Shown here: positions 52,976 to 62,688 of the stretch, piece by piece
How positions within the stretch are numbered: position 1 is the first letter of the stretch
How the letters are laid out: each line of letters begins with the position of its first letter
Assembly: GCA_963789885.1 (NCBI GenBank)
Contig: CAWBNB010000040.1
Location: 1-64,000 of the forward strand
DNA: 64,000 nt
Source: DATEDA01 sp963789885
Lineage (GTDB): Bacteria > Pseudomonadota > Gammaproteobacteria > Burkholderiales > SG8-39
Direction of reading: 5' to 3'
Position numbers and translations under genes: made by a program
Notes under the pieces: generated by a model
Told to the model about the DNA's origin: nothing
The model's database searches: none
What the model saw: the letters and a program-made list of their open reading frames with translations, nothing else

Positions 52976-54765
52976 TCACTCGTCCCCGGCGTAGAGCCGC
53001 TGCCCACGCGCAAGCCTGCGGGCCACTGTCGCGGTCTGGAGTTCGCCGCGCTCGGTAGGCGAATGTGCGGCTAGGTAGCGCGAGAAAGCAACGAGGATAC
53101 GCCGGCCTTCCGGTCCGTTGCCCCAGCGCGAAATTGCCCCGTCGCTGCCTCCAGCATTTGATAGGTGTGAAAGCCGGCGTCTTCGCGCAAGACGGCATGC
53201 GCCAACGTGTCGAGAAGGCGTTCCACGTCGTGCTGCTTCGCGAGATAGCGGGCAACGTAGCGCGGCGCAACATCGATCGCGCCATGCCGGTCGAGCGCAT
53301 CGAGGAACTGCTCGCACAGGACCGCACCGTCCTCCGGCAGATCGTCGAGCTGATCGCCCGGTTCGCCCGGCAGCTTCGCCGGCGGCACGTTGAGGAACCG
53401 AAGCAGATAGAGACTCATCGCGCCGTGGAACAGCCCGCGTAACGTCTCCGCGGTCGGGACGCGGCCGCCGCTCTCGAGACGATCGAGCATCCGATGCAGC
53501 GCATTCGCGTGCGTGAACGCGTGGTGCGCCGACTCCCAGTCCGAATGCTCATTGGCGGTACCGAAGCGCGCGATTCTCAGCGCCGCCGCATACGCAAGCG
53601 CACCGCCGAGATCCGAGGGCGCAGCGCCGTTCGCCACGGCCGCGACGAGAGCATGCGTCGCGTCATGGGCACTATCGCCGAGCAGCGCCTCGACCAATGC
53701 GGCCGCTCCTTTCCACGCTCCGCGCCGGTCCCGGCCGGCTGCGATCGCTACGGAAACCTCGTTCGCCGCATCGGCACATAGCGCAATGAGATCGACGGGG
53801 TGGCGCCACGCGTTTCTCTCCTCCGCGCCACGCGCGCTCGTAAGTAGACCCGTCGTGGCCGGCAGGACCAGGGACGCGTGCTGCCAGCCGATGTGCTCGA
53901 GCAGCTCGAAGGCCTTGTTGATGAAGTCGAGTGCGTGGCCGCCATCGGCGTAGACCCGCTCCGTCGCCGCCAACAGCATCATTTCGGCAAGCTCCGCGGG
54001 GGAGGACTCACCGTGAATCGCGGTCAGCAGCGTACGCTCGGCGGCGTCGGCATGGCGCACGGTGGTCCAATGACGCAGCCAGCGCCCGAGCGTTTCAGAG
54101 GGCAACGCTCTGTCGAGCGGTTCGCGTGCATGGCGCGCGGGTTGGCCGTCGCAGTCCTGCGCCACATTGCGAAGCCCCTTGTAGAGCGCAAGATAGGTCT
54201 CTTCGTCAGGAAGACCGGAGATGAGATTCGCAAGTGCTGTCAGCACCGTGAGGCCGGTGCCCCATTCCTCGCGGTACCGGACCCCGAACAGCGCCGATTC
54301 ACGCAGCAGCTCGCGCGATTCGACGCCCTGCGCTCGTAGGCCGAGAATCGCCTTGGCGATCACCAGTTCGAGGTTGCGCTCCAGCCCGGCCCGGAGGCGA
54401 TTCTTCCAGTGCGCTTCGCCATCGGCGTAGCGTGGCTCGGCCGCCACCCACACCTCGCCATCGCGTACCTGCACCTCGGCCGTCGGCAGATCGTCCGCCC
54501 ACAGGTCAAAGCCGCCGCCGCTCGCGACATCGAAGCGCGCGTGATGCCAGTGACAGGTCAGGATGCCGTCCGCGACGGACCCGCGGTGAAGCGGAAATCC
54601 GAGATGCGGGCATCGATTGTCCACCGCGAAGCAGCGCGATCCCTCGCAGATCACGAGGAGCGGGGTTCTACGGCCCTGTACGACCTTCATCCCCCTCGCC
54701 TTGAGATCCTCGAGGCTGCCCGCGTGCACCCAGGGGCTTTCAACAACTCTGTCGGACCCAGCCAT
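52976..54765 (-). pseudogene. Rieske [2Fe-2S] protein with large helical C-terminal domain, one frameshift
   Basis: ATG 54765 (MAGSDRVVESPWVHAGSLEDLKARG). Residues 10-115 are a Rieske domain with the cluster ligands in CPHLGFPLHRGSVADG and CHWHHARFDVASGG. The remaining 480 residues form an all-helical domain of unknown function. Near 53124 one base is missing from CGCGCTGGGG; after it the frame continues WGNGPEGRRILVAFSRYLAAHSPTERGELQTATVARRL to a stop at 52976, which is the normal C-terminus. Without the shift correction the protein ends 28 residues later at 53071. The cluster suggests electron transfer, perhaps to the neighbouring dehydrogenases. Confidence 0.75.
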
Positions 54766-54998
54766 CACACCCGCCCATGTCTAGCGTTCGGCACTCGCGA
54801 CCAAGCGAAGTTCAACATGTCATTCGCTCCGCGCTCCAGTAGCAGCCTTACCCGCGGCGATAGGAGAGTCTCCGCTCGGACCAGCGGACGGCGCAAGTAA
54901 TGGGCATGGATGGCGATCCGCAGGTCTTGCATCTGCGGACCAGCAACCGTCGCTCGCTCGCGGCGCTGGCAGTGGCGACGGCGTCCCGGGTGTCGGGA

Positions 54999-55988
54999 CT
55001 ACTGCTTCGGCAGCTGCAGGTCGGCCACGAGCTTCGACGTCCGCTCCAGGTCCTGTTTGAGGAACTCGTTGAATTCCTCCGGCGACATTTCCATGGATTC
55101 GGATCCGTCACTGCGGAAACGCTCCCGCAGCTCTTTGCTGGACGTGGCGTTACGCAGAGCCTCCGAGAGGCGCTGGACCAGGTCCTTTGGCGTTCCCGCC
55201 GGCGCGAAAGCGCCTATCCACAGGTAGTAGCTGAAATTGGGGAGGCCCCGCTCTGCGATGGTCGGAACCTCTGGCAAGCCCGGAAGACGCGTTCTGGAGG
55301 TGACACCGAGAGCCCTCAAGGTTCCTTCTTTCACCTTGGAAGCGCCGCTGCCGTAGGCCTCGAAAATCATGTCGACGCGCCCGCTCATCACGTCAGGCAT
55401 CGCAGCCCCGTTGCCTTTGTACGGTACGTGCATCAGATCCAGGCCGCTTTGCCGAAGAAAGATGGCGGCGCCAATGTGGGTCGCCGTGCCGACACCCGCC
55501 GATGCGTAGGACATCGCACCGGGCTTCGCCTTGGCGCGGGTGATGAAGTCCGCGAGGGTCTTGTCGGGTTGGCCAGCTCCGACGACCATGATAAGCGGCG
55601 AGCGGACCATCGGCCCGACACCGGTGAAGTCCTTGAGCAGATCGTAGCCGGGGTCCTGCTTCACGGCGAGCTGGATGACGATCGTGCCGGCTGTCGCCAG
55701 GAGCGTGTAGCCATCCGGGGGCGCCGCCTTCACGGCGCGGATCCCCACCAGCCCGTCCCCGCCGGGGCGGTTCTCGACAATCACCTGCTGTCCCAGCGTC
55801 GCCCGCATCTTCTCGGCAACGAAGCGCGTCGTCACGTCAACCAGGCCTCCGGGTACTGTGTTCACGATGAACCGGACCGGTCTCGTCGGAAACGGATCGG
55901 CCGCCATGGCCGGAGCTGCGAAGGCGAGCGCGATAGCGACCGCGCGGAGGCCGTGGGAGAACATCACTCGGACGAACGTAGCCATCAT
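54999..55988 (-). CDS. Bug/TctC-family periplasmic solute-binding protein (6)
   Basis: ATG 55988 (MMATFVRVMFSHGLRAVAIALAFAAPAMA) with a GGAG site; 329 residues with signal peptide cleaved after AMA. DPFPTRPVRFIVNTVPGGLVDVTTRFVAEKM, VIVENRPGGDGLVGIRAVKAAPPDGYTLL and MSYASAGVGTATHIGAAIF are the TctC loops. It is the most divergent of the six: the ligand loop has TVPGG, and the C-terminus lacks the WRR-IEENQIK tail of the others. It ends the minus-strand group after the Rieske gene. Confidence 0.9.
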   Translation of the reverse strand: MMATFVRVMFSHGLRAVAIALAFAAPAMAADPFPTRPVRFIVNTVPGGLVDVTTRFVAEKMRATLGQQVIVENRPGGDGLVGIRAVKAAPPDGYTLLATAGTIVIQLAVKQDPGYDLLKDFTGVGPMVRSPLIMVVGAGQPDKTLADFITRAKAKPGAMSYASAGVGTATHIGAAIFLRQSGLDLMHVPYKGNGAAMPDVMSGRVDMIFEAYGSGASKVKEGTLRALGVTSRTRLPGLPEVPTIAERGLPNFSYYLWIGAFAPAGTPKDLVQRLSEALRNATSSKELRERFRSDGSESMEMSPEEFNEFLKQDLERTSKLVADLQLPKQ

Positions 55989-56347
55989 CGGGGGGTCTCC
56001 TGTGCTGAGGAACCGGCTTCGCGCCAACCGCATCCACCAACGCGAGCCAGGCTTCAACTCGTAAGGGCTCCGGTTCGCCAGGCTGAAAAAGCAACTGCAA
56101 TGCCAGTAGCTCTTCGGCGAGTGGACCGCCGTTCAGCCCGTCATACGGGTCCGGCGCCACGCGTCTTACGCAGGCATAACGTCCCCACGGCATACACCTG
56201 TCCTTCGTGAAGACACGACTTTCTGGGAGCGTCGATCAGCGTGGTATTGCGATCGCGTGGGAATCGATCGCGGGGGCTGCAGCGACTACTTGGCACGAGC
56301 GTTGCTGACCACGAGAGGCGTAGATACCACGTGGGAGACGACGCGAA
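55989..56347. other. Divergent promoter region
   Basis: 360 bases between the minus-strand Bug gene and the fused dehydrogenase gene. No coding frame is supported and no RNA gene or mobile end is seen. The region upstream of 56348 has GGAGACGACG as a possible ribosome-binding site. Confidence 0.4.
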
Positions 56348-58180
56348 ATGAACATCGGATACATCGGGCTAGGCGCGCTGGGAGGTGAGCTCGCCCGCCG
56401 GTTCCTGCCGACGCACGCCCTCTCCGTCTGGGACCTGAACCCGGCAGCTTCGGCTCCGCTCGGAGCGCTCGGCGCCCGGGTGTCGCCCTCCGCGGCGGAG
56501 CTCGCGCGAGGCTGTGACGTCGTGCTGCTCTGCCTCCCGAGGAGCTCCGATGTACGGCAGGTGATCTTCGGTCCCGGCGGCTTGGCCGAAGGGCTCTCCG
56601 CCGGGAAGCTCGTGATCGACCAGACGAGCGGCACTCCGGGCGAGACCCGGGAGATGGCCCGCGAGCTTGCACAACGCGGCGTGGCGATGGTGGATGCCGC
56701 GGTCTCCGCCAGCCCTTACATCGTCGGGCAAGGCGGCGCCACGCTCATGGCCTCCGGGCCTGACGAGGCGTACGAGAGGGCGCTTCCCGTCCTGCGTGTG
56801 ATCACCCAGACGATCTTCCGGTGCGGTAGGCGCGTGGGTGATGGTCAGGCCATGAAGATGGTCAATAACGCGATGAACGCCGGTTGCCGCGTGGGAACCC
56901 TGGAACTCGTGGCGATGGGCAAGAAGGCGGGCCTTTCGCTCGAATGCATGACCGACGTCCTCAACAAGGGCTCGGCGCGCAACCAGACCACGGAGAAGAT
57001 GCTCCCCGCGATCGTCCAGGCAAAGTCCTCGACCGATTTCGCGCTCTCGCTCATGCTCAAGGACGTGAACCAGGCAGTCGCGCTGGGCATGGAGACTGGC
57101 GTCCCGATGCCCATCACCAACATCGCTCGAGGCGTGCTGCAGATCGGCGTCAATACGCTCGGCGATAAGGCGCGGCTGGAGGACATGGTCGGTGTCATCG
57201 AATCGATGGCTGGGACGCGACTGGCGCAGCCTGACAATGTCACGCCCCCCGAAGTCAGCCTGGAAACGAGGCGCGATCCGAAGGAGTTGAAGGTCGGGTA
57301 CGTGGGGCTTGGCGCTATGGGTGCTCCACTGGTACGCCGTCTCATGCTCTCCCGCAAGATGCAGGTTTACGAGGCAAGACCCGCCGTCACGCGCGAGTTC
57401 GAGGCCGAGGGCGCGATCGCTGCGCCGGATCTGGCCTCGCTCGCACGCGCTTGCGACGTCATCATGCTGTGCGTCCCGACCTCCGCCGTCGTGCGCGAGG
57501 TCGTCTTCGGCACGCACGGGCTGGCCGAAGGGCTTTCACCCGGGAAGATCGTGATCGACCAGACAAGCGGGGACCCGAGCGAGACGCGCCGCTTCGCCGC
57601 AGACCTGCAGAGACTCGGTGTGGCGCTGGTGGATGCGCCGGTGTCCGGCGGGCCAGGCGGCGCCATCGCGGGCACGATTGCGATCATGTGCGGAGGGGCG
57701 CCCGACGCCTTCGCGCAGGCGCGGCCGATCCTGGAATCCATCAGTCCGAACGTCGTGTATTGCGGCGCAAGCGGGAACGGTCACCTCGCCAAGCTCGTCA
57801 ACAACGGGGTGTCGTCGATGTGCCGCATGATCACCTATGAGTGCGCCGCGGCCGGCTTGAAGTACGGGCTCAGGCTCGAGGAGATGGCCGAGGCGCTCAA
57901 CAAGAGTTCGGGCTGGAGCGCCGCTTCCAGAAAGATCCTCCCGGCGCTCGTATCGGGGCAGCAGACGGCCAACCTCCACCTTCAGCTGATGGTGAAGGAC
58001 CTCGGGCTCGCCGCCCGACTGGGCATAAGCGTCGGCGCTCCGATGATGATCTCGAACGCGGTGCGCAGCCTCTTCGAGCAAGGCGCCAACAGGTTCGGCG
58101 GTACGGCCAACGTCGAAGAGATCGCCCACCTGTACGAGAGCATGGCGGGCATCAGATTCGAGGCAGCGTCGGCCCATTGA
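56348..58180 (+). CDS. Tandem double 3-hydroxyisobutyrate-dehydrogenase-family fusion protein
   Basis: 610 residues made of two complete dehydrogenase modules. Module 1 (1-300): MNIGYIGLGALGGELARRF, catalytic Lys in GDGQAMKMVNNAMN. Its substrate loop, however, reads VDAAVSASPYIVGQGGATLMASG instead of DAPVSGG..GA..GT. Module 2 (about 314-605): LKVGYVGLGAMGAPLVRRLM, canonical VDAPVSGGPGGAIAGTIAIMCGG, Lys in GNGHLAKLVNNGV. Module 1 is closest to the protein at 28157-29065 and module 2 to 27249-28142, in the same order as that gene pair. The modules are joined by a short linker (LAQPDNVTPPEVSLETRRD). It may channel two reactions or form a pseudo-heterodimer. Confidence 0.93.
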   Translation: MNIGYIGLGALGGELARRFLPTHALSVWDLNPAASAPLGALGARVSPSAAELARGCDVVLLCLPRSSDVRQVIFGPGGLAEGLSAGKLVIDQTSGTPGETREMARELAQRGVAMVDAAVSASPYIVGQGGATLMASGPDEAYERALPVLRVITQTIFRCGRRVGDGQAMKMVNNAMNAGCRVGTLELVAMGKKAGLSLECMTDVLNKGSARNQTTEKMLPAIVQAKSSTDFALSLMLKDVNQAVALGMETGVPMPITNIARGVLQIGVNTLGDKARLEDMVGVIESMAGTRLAQPDNVTPPEVSLETRRDPKELKVGYVGLGAMGAPLVRRLMLSRKMQVYEARPAVTREFEAEGAIAAPDLASLARACDVIMLCVPTSAVVREVVFGTHGLAEGLSPGKIVIDQTSGDPSETRRFAADLQRLGVALVDAPVSGGPGGAIAGTIAIMCGGAPDAFAQARPILESISPNVVYCGASGNGHLAKLVNNGVSSMCRMITYECAAAGLKYGLRLEEMAEALNKSSGWSAASRKILPALVSGQQTANLHLQLMVKDLGLAARLGISVGAPMMISNAVRSLFEQGANRFGGTANVEEIAHLYESMAGIRFEAASAH

Positions 58181-58224
58181 CCGATCCAGGCAGGCGCCCA
58201 GATCAACTCCGTTCTCATGCCGCT

Positions 58225-60084
58225 GTGAATCCGGTCCCGCAGACACCGCCCCGTACCGAGCCGATCGGCTTCGTCGGACTTGGCGCGATGGGCGCTCCGA
58301 TGGCGAGACGTCTCGCGGGTCTTGGCTACAAGTTGGTAGTACACGACATCAATGCGCACGCCGTGCAGTCGGTCGTGGACTGCGGCGCGCGGTCGCTGCC
58401 CTCGGCGAAGGTCGTCGCATCCGAGGCCAAACTCGTGTTCACCTGCCTGCCTTCTCTCGAAGCGCTGCGCGAGACGGTGCTCGGCGACGAAGGCCTGCAC
58501 GCCGGCTCGGCGATCGAGACGCATGTCGATCTCTCTACCACCGGAGCGCATTTCGCTCGCGAGATGGCAGCGGGTCTGGACCGTCGCGGCATCATGATGC
58601 TGGATTCGCCGATCACCGGCAGCGTGACCACGGCGGCGAACGGGAAGCTCGGCATCATGTGCTCCGGTCCGCTTGCCGCATTCCACCATGCGGAGCCGGT
58701 CATGCGCGACCTGGCGAGTGCCGTCGTGCTCTACCTCGGCGATCGAACCGGAAAGGCGCAGACGCTCAAGCTGCTGAACAACCTGCTGTCGGCGACGGGC
58801 ATGGCGGCCTCGTGCGAGGCGTTTATTCTCGGCGCGAAGGCAGGCCTCGACCCGCAGACGATGCTGGAGATCATCAACTCCGGCGACGCCAGCAGCAGCG
58901 CGACCCGCAACAAGTTCCCTCAGTCCATCCTGCCGCGCCGTTTCGACTATGGAGCGCGGATGGCGATCACGGCCAAGGACATCTCGCTGACGGTGGGGGA
59001 AGCGGAGGAGCTCGGCGTTCCCATGTGGATTGCCCGGTCGGTGCAGCAGGTATGGAAGTACGCCGTTTCGCAGGGAGGGGCCGACCGGGACGGCACCGCC
59101 CTTATCACCTATCTCGAGCCGTGGGCGGGAGTCGAAGTGCGGTCGCGCCCCCAGGCGGCCCCGGCGCGGCCGACGGATGCGGCGCCGCGCAAGGAATTCG
59201 GTGCCCTCGTCGTCGTGTGTGAACCGCAGACGCTTTCTTTGCTCGCACGCCGACTGCGGGAGCAGAACTGGGATGTCGCGCTCGCCAGGGACGACGTCAC
59301 GCAGCGGGTACGGCAGTCGGATTCCCGTCCTCTGGACGGTCCGAAGGTCGCGGATCGACAGTGCACGCTTGTGGGGGTTGCGGTCGGCAGTACCGCAGCG
59401 GAGGTACTCAGGGCTCTACCGCCGCGCAGCTCCGCGATGCGGACGCTCGTCAATACCTGCCTGACCCGCTCGGAGGACTCCGTTGAGCTCGAGCGCGCGC
59501 TTTCCGAGCCGGGCGACGCCTATCTCGAGGCGCTGTTCGCCGGCCGGGCGCGTGACATCGAAAGCGGCGCGTCCAGTCTGGTCGCGGCGGGTGCGCATGA
59601 CGTCCTGGAGCACGCGAAGCCGCTGCTGGAATCGATCGGCAGCCGTGTGTTCCACGTTTCCGAGCGGCCGGGCGATGGGCAGTTGATGCAGCAGATCAAT
59701 GCTTCGCTCTTCGCGACCTTGCTCGCGGCGACGTGCGAAGCGTTCGTCGCGGGCGCGAAGGCCGGCCTCGACCCGTTGACGATGACGAAGATCATGGGGG
59801 TCGAGACCGGCAGGAACGCGGCCAGCGCTCGCATCATCCCCGAGCAGGTCGCGACCCGGAAGTTCGATCACGGCAAGCCGATCGGGGAAGCGTTCCGGGA
59901 GCTGTCGCTTCTGAGCGACGAGGCGCGTCGGCTGGGTGTTACGCCCTGGATTCTCGACAAAGCGAGGCTTCTCTACGGGCTTGCGGCGCGCCTCGGCGGC
60001 CCCGGCGACGATGTCACGCGGTTGATCACGCACTACGAGAAATGGGCGAATGCCGAGGTGCGTGCCGAGGGCGGCAGCGCTTGA
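58225..60084 (+). CDS. Tandem double dehydrogenase with degenerate second half
   Basis: The start is uncertain: GTG 58225 (VNPVPQTPPRTEPIGFVGLG, 619 residues) or TTG 58177 overlapping the previous stop. Module 1 (1-305) is canonical: IGFVGLGAMGAPMARRLAG, LDSPITGSVTTAANGKLGIMCSG and Lys in KAQTLKLLNNLLSA. Module 2 (from about residue 325) begins GALVVVCEPQTLSLLARRL and has no GxGxxG. Its substrate loop is replaced by IESGASSLVAAG, and the lysine position reads GDGQLMQQINASLFA, with Gln for Lys. The helical domain (EAFVAGAKAGLDPLTMTKIMG) is retained. Module 2 is therefore a catalytically dead, structurally retained unit. It follows the fusion gene directly and is probably co-expressed with it. 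Confidence 0.9.
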   Translation: MNPVPQTPPRTEPIGFVGLGAMGAPMARRLAGLGYKLVVHDINAHAVQSVVDCGARSLPSAKVVASEAKLVFTCLPSLEALRETVLGDEGLHAGSAIETHVDLSTTGAHFAREMAAGLDRRGIMMLDSPITGSVTTAANGKLGIMCSGPLAAFHHAEPVMRDLASAVVLYLGDRTGKAQTLKLLNNLLSATGMAASCEAFILGAKAGLDPQTMLEIINSGDASSSATRNKFPQSILPRRFDYGARMAITAKDISLTVGEAEELGVPMWIARSVQQVWKYAVSQGGADRDGTALITYLEPWAGVEVRSRPQAAPARPTDAAPRKEFGALVVVCEPQTLSLLARRLREQNWDVALARDDVTQRVRQSDSRPLDGPKVADRQCTLVGVAVGSTAAEVLRALPPRSSAMRTLVNTCLTRSEDSVELERALSEPGDAYLEALFAGRARDIESGASSLVAAGAHDVLEHAKPLLESIGSRVFHVSERPGDGQLMQQINASLFATLLAATCEAFVAGAKAGLDPLTMTKIMGVETGRNAASARIIPEQVATRKFDHGKPIGEAFRELSLLSDEARRLGVTPWILDKARLLYGLAARLGGPGDDVTRLITHYEKWANAEVRAEGGSA

Positions 60085-60121
60085 TCCTTCCCCGCCCGAG
60101 GGCGGGGCCGCCGTTTCCGAG

Positions 60122-61243
60122 TCAGTCCGTGCCCAGCTGAAGCCGGTTCGGTTGCCGCCGCTCGATCGCCCACATGAGTAGCGCGGCACCGCGGTAGACC
60201 GCGTGCGCGAACTTGCCGTAGGGCAGCGTGAGAAAGAGCGCCATCACGCAACCAAGGTGTACCGCCAGTAATAGCGCCATCGCAGCCGTATCGCGCCAGG
60301 CGAGCAGCGCGAGGCCGGTGAGACTGGTGGCGAGAAGCAGAGAGATGAAGGCATGGTCCATGGGTCTCTGCTGCGGGTCGCCATGCAGCGGGTGGCGTCG
60401 CAGGTTCAGCCAGAGCAGTCCCGCAGGACCGATGACCAGGCCGACGCCGCCGAGCGTGCCGAGAACGACCGGAAGGCTCACGACAGGGTACGGTGCGGGC
60501 CAGGTCAATGCGTAGTGATACACGGTCGCCACCGCCGTCGAAGCGAAGCACAGCAGGAACCCGTAGAAAGTGACGTGGTGGAAGCGCCTGCGCAGCAGGG
60601 TGAAGCGGTCGTTCTTTTCGTTGCAGCCGTCGCCGTGCCCGCCATCGAGGTACCTCAGCGTCAGCGCATTGCCCGCTGCCTCCGCGAGCGGCGCAGCCGC
60701 GACCTTCCCGGGCTCCTGACCGCGCCAGAAGCGAACCACCCCGATCGACAGTGCGAGCACCGCCCAGCCGAACACCGCGCCGAAGATCTGCACCAGCGTG
60801 TTGTGCGGGAATACGGCGTAGAAGTTGCCGTCGGCGCGCGTGTCCCAGAGGGTGCCGCGAAGCACGATCGCAAGGACCAGGAAAAGCGCGAGCCCGCCCG
60901 CCGTCGCGAGCGCAAATGTCAGCCCGTTCCGCCGGTAGAGCGTACCGAGCGCTGCCGGCCACGCGTACTCCGAATAGGTCTTGCGGCGCACTTCCGCCAT
61001 CGCGCGTGGCACATTCACTGCGAAGGTGTGCGGGGGTGCGTACTGGCACGCGTGCAGGCAGGCGCCGCAGTTGTGACAGAGGTTCGCGAGATAGTGCGCC
61101 TCGGCGGCATCGAAGGATAGGCGCCGCGTCATGGCGGCGAATACCGCGCAAAAACTCTCACAGTAGCGGCAGGCATTGCAGATCTGCATCTGCCTGGCGA
61201 CTTCCTCCTCAGCGCTGCGAATCACCGCCTCAAGCTGCTGCAT
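60122..61243 (-). CDS. tcuB: Tricarballylate utilisation iron-sulfur membrane protein
   Basis: 373 residues. The N-terminus carries two 4Fe-4S motifs, CNACRYCESFCAVF and CHNCGACLHACQYAPPHTFAVN. About six hydrophobic helices follow (TFALATAGGLALFLVLAIVL, HNTLVQIFGAVFGWAVLALSIGVV, RFHHVTFYGFLLCFASTAVATVYHYAL and others), as in TcuB/CitB. TcuB reoxidises the FADH2 of TcuA by passing electrons to the quinone pool during tricarballylate oxidation to cis-aconitate. Its ATG overlaps the end of tcuA by 14 bases. Confidence 0.93.
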   Translation of the reverse strand: MQQLEAVIRSAEEEVARQMQICNACRYCESFCAVFAAMTRRLSFDAAEAHYLANLCHNCGACLHACQYAPPHTFAVNVPRAMAEVRRKTYSEYAWPAALGTLYRRNGLTFALATAGGLALFLVLAIVLRGTLWDTRADGNFYAVFPHNTLVQIFGAVFGWAVLALSIGVVRFWRGQEPGKVAAAPLAEAAGNALTLRYLDGGHGDGCNEKNDRFTLLRRRFHHVTFYGFLLCFASTAVATVYHYALTWPAPYPVVSLPVVLGTLGGVGLVIGPAGLLWLNLRRHPLHGDPQQRPMDHAFISLLLATSLTGLALLAWRDTAAMALLLAVHLGCVMALFLTLPYGKFAHAVYRGAALLMWAIERRQPNRLQLGTD

Positions 61244-62634
61244 GTGCCCGGCCTTTCATGGCGGCCTTCGCCGCCTCCGTGCCGGCAATCCGGCCGAATG
61301 CAGTGCCGATGCTCATGCCCACGCCGGCGGTGTAGCCCTTGCCGAGCACATTGCCCGCCATCATCTCGCCGGCGACGAAGAGGTTTTCGCTTGGCACGCT
61401 GCCGAAGTGCACGGCCGCATGCTCGTTCGTCTTCAATCCCAGGTAGGTGAAGGTGATTCCCGGCCGCAGCGCGTAAGCGTAGAAGGGCGGCGCGTCGAGC
61501 GGCCTCGCCCAATGCGTCTTGGGCGGCGTGAGCCCCTCGGTGTGGCAGTCGTCGAGCACCGTGTGGTCGAAGGTGCCTAGCCGGCACGCGGCGTTGAAGT
61601 CGTTGAGCGTGCGCATGAAAGTCTCGTTCATCGAGCACGAGCGCTCGCGCGAGCTCGGGCAGGGTGTTGGCCTGGACCGGAGGAAAGACGGGAGGCATGA
61701 AGCGGCCGATCGCCTTGCTGTCGATGATGCAGTAACCGAGCTGCCCCGGCTGCTGCGCAACGAGGCGCCCCCAGATCGCATAGCGCTTGGGCCAGAAATC
61801 CTCGCCCTCGTCGTAGAAGCGCACCGCCTCGCGGTTGAGCATCACGCCAAGCGACACGGCGTCGACGCGGGTCACGATCCCTCCGTCATACAGCGGCGCA
61901 CGGGCATCGATGGCCACGCAATGCGATTGCGACGGGTCGCCAATGATGTCGGCGCCCTGCCCCATCAGGAACTTCAGCAACACTCCCTGGTTGAAGCGCG
62001 TGCCGCGGATCAGAAAGTTCTCCGCCGGCCATTCGCCGCGTTCGTTCTGTCCCCAGGCCTCGCGTACCCACTCGAGGTTCGATTCGAAGCCGCCGGCGGC
62101 GAGCACGCACGCTTTGGCTTCGATGCGCTCGCCCCCGCAGAACGCCGCGACGAATCGGCCGTCACGCAGCTCGAGCGCATCGGCGGGCGAGTCGTAACGG
62201 ATCTCCACATCCAAATCCTCCGCGCTACGGTAGTACGCGTTCAGGAGCGCCTTGCCGCCGCCCATGAAGAACGCGTTGGTGCGCGAGAGGTGCAGCGTGC
62301 CCGAGAGCGAGGGCTGGAAGCGCACGCCGTGCTTGTGCATCCAGCCGCGGCAGTTGGAGGAGGCGCGGATCGTCAGTCGGGCGAGCCGCTCGTTGGTGTC
62401 GCCTCCGGTGACCTTCAGCAGGTCCTGCCAGAACTCCTCCTCCGGATACGCATCGACCAACACATCCTGCGGCGCCTCGTGCATGCAGCGCATGTTGCGT
62501 GTGTGCTGAGAGTTACCGCCGCGCCATTCGCGTGGGGAGGCCTCGAGCAGGAGAACCCTCGCCCCACCTTCGCGCGCCATCAGCGCGGCGCACAGGGCGG
62601 CGTTGCCACCCCCGATCACCAGGACGTCATACAT
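61230..62634 (-). pseudogene. tcuA: FAD-dependent tricarballylate dehydrogenase, one frameshift
   Basis: ATG 62634 opens MYDVLVIGGGNAALCAALMAREGGARVLLLEASPREWRGGNS (FAD site). GVRFQPSLSGTLHLSRTNAFFMGGGKALLNAYY and ACVLAAGGFESNLEW follow. Near 61630 a single-base indel breaks the frame; the other frame continues TFMRTLNDFNAACRLG, VAGEMMAGNVLGKGYTAGVGMSIGTAFGRIAG and ends AHAAA at 61230. Both parts match TcuA of the succinate dehydrogenase/fumarate reductase flavoprotein family. The intact tcuB and tight overlap suggest that the gene may really be whole and that the indel is a sequence error. Confidence 0.85.
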
Positions 62635-62688
62635 CGCACCGAGATCGATTTGTTCGCAGGGCTGGAGCCCGGGTGGAGCGCGATGCGA

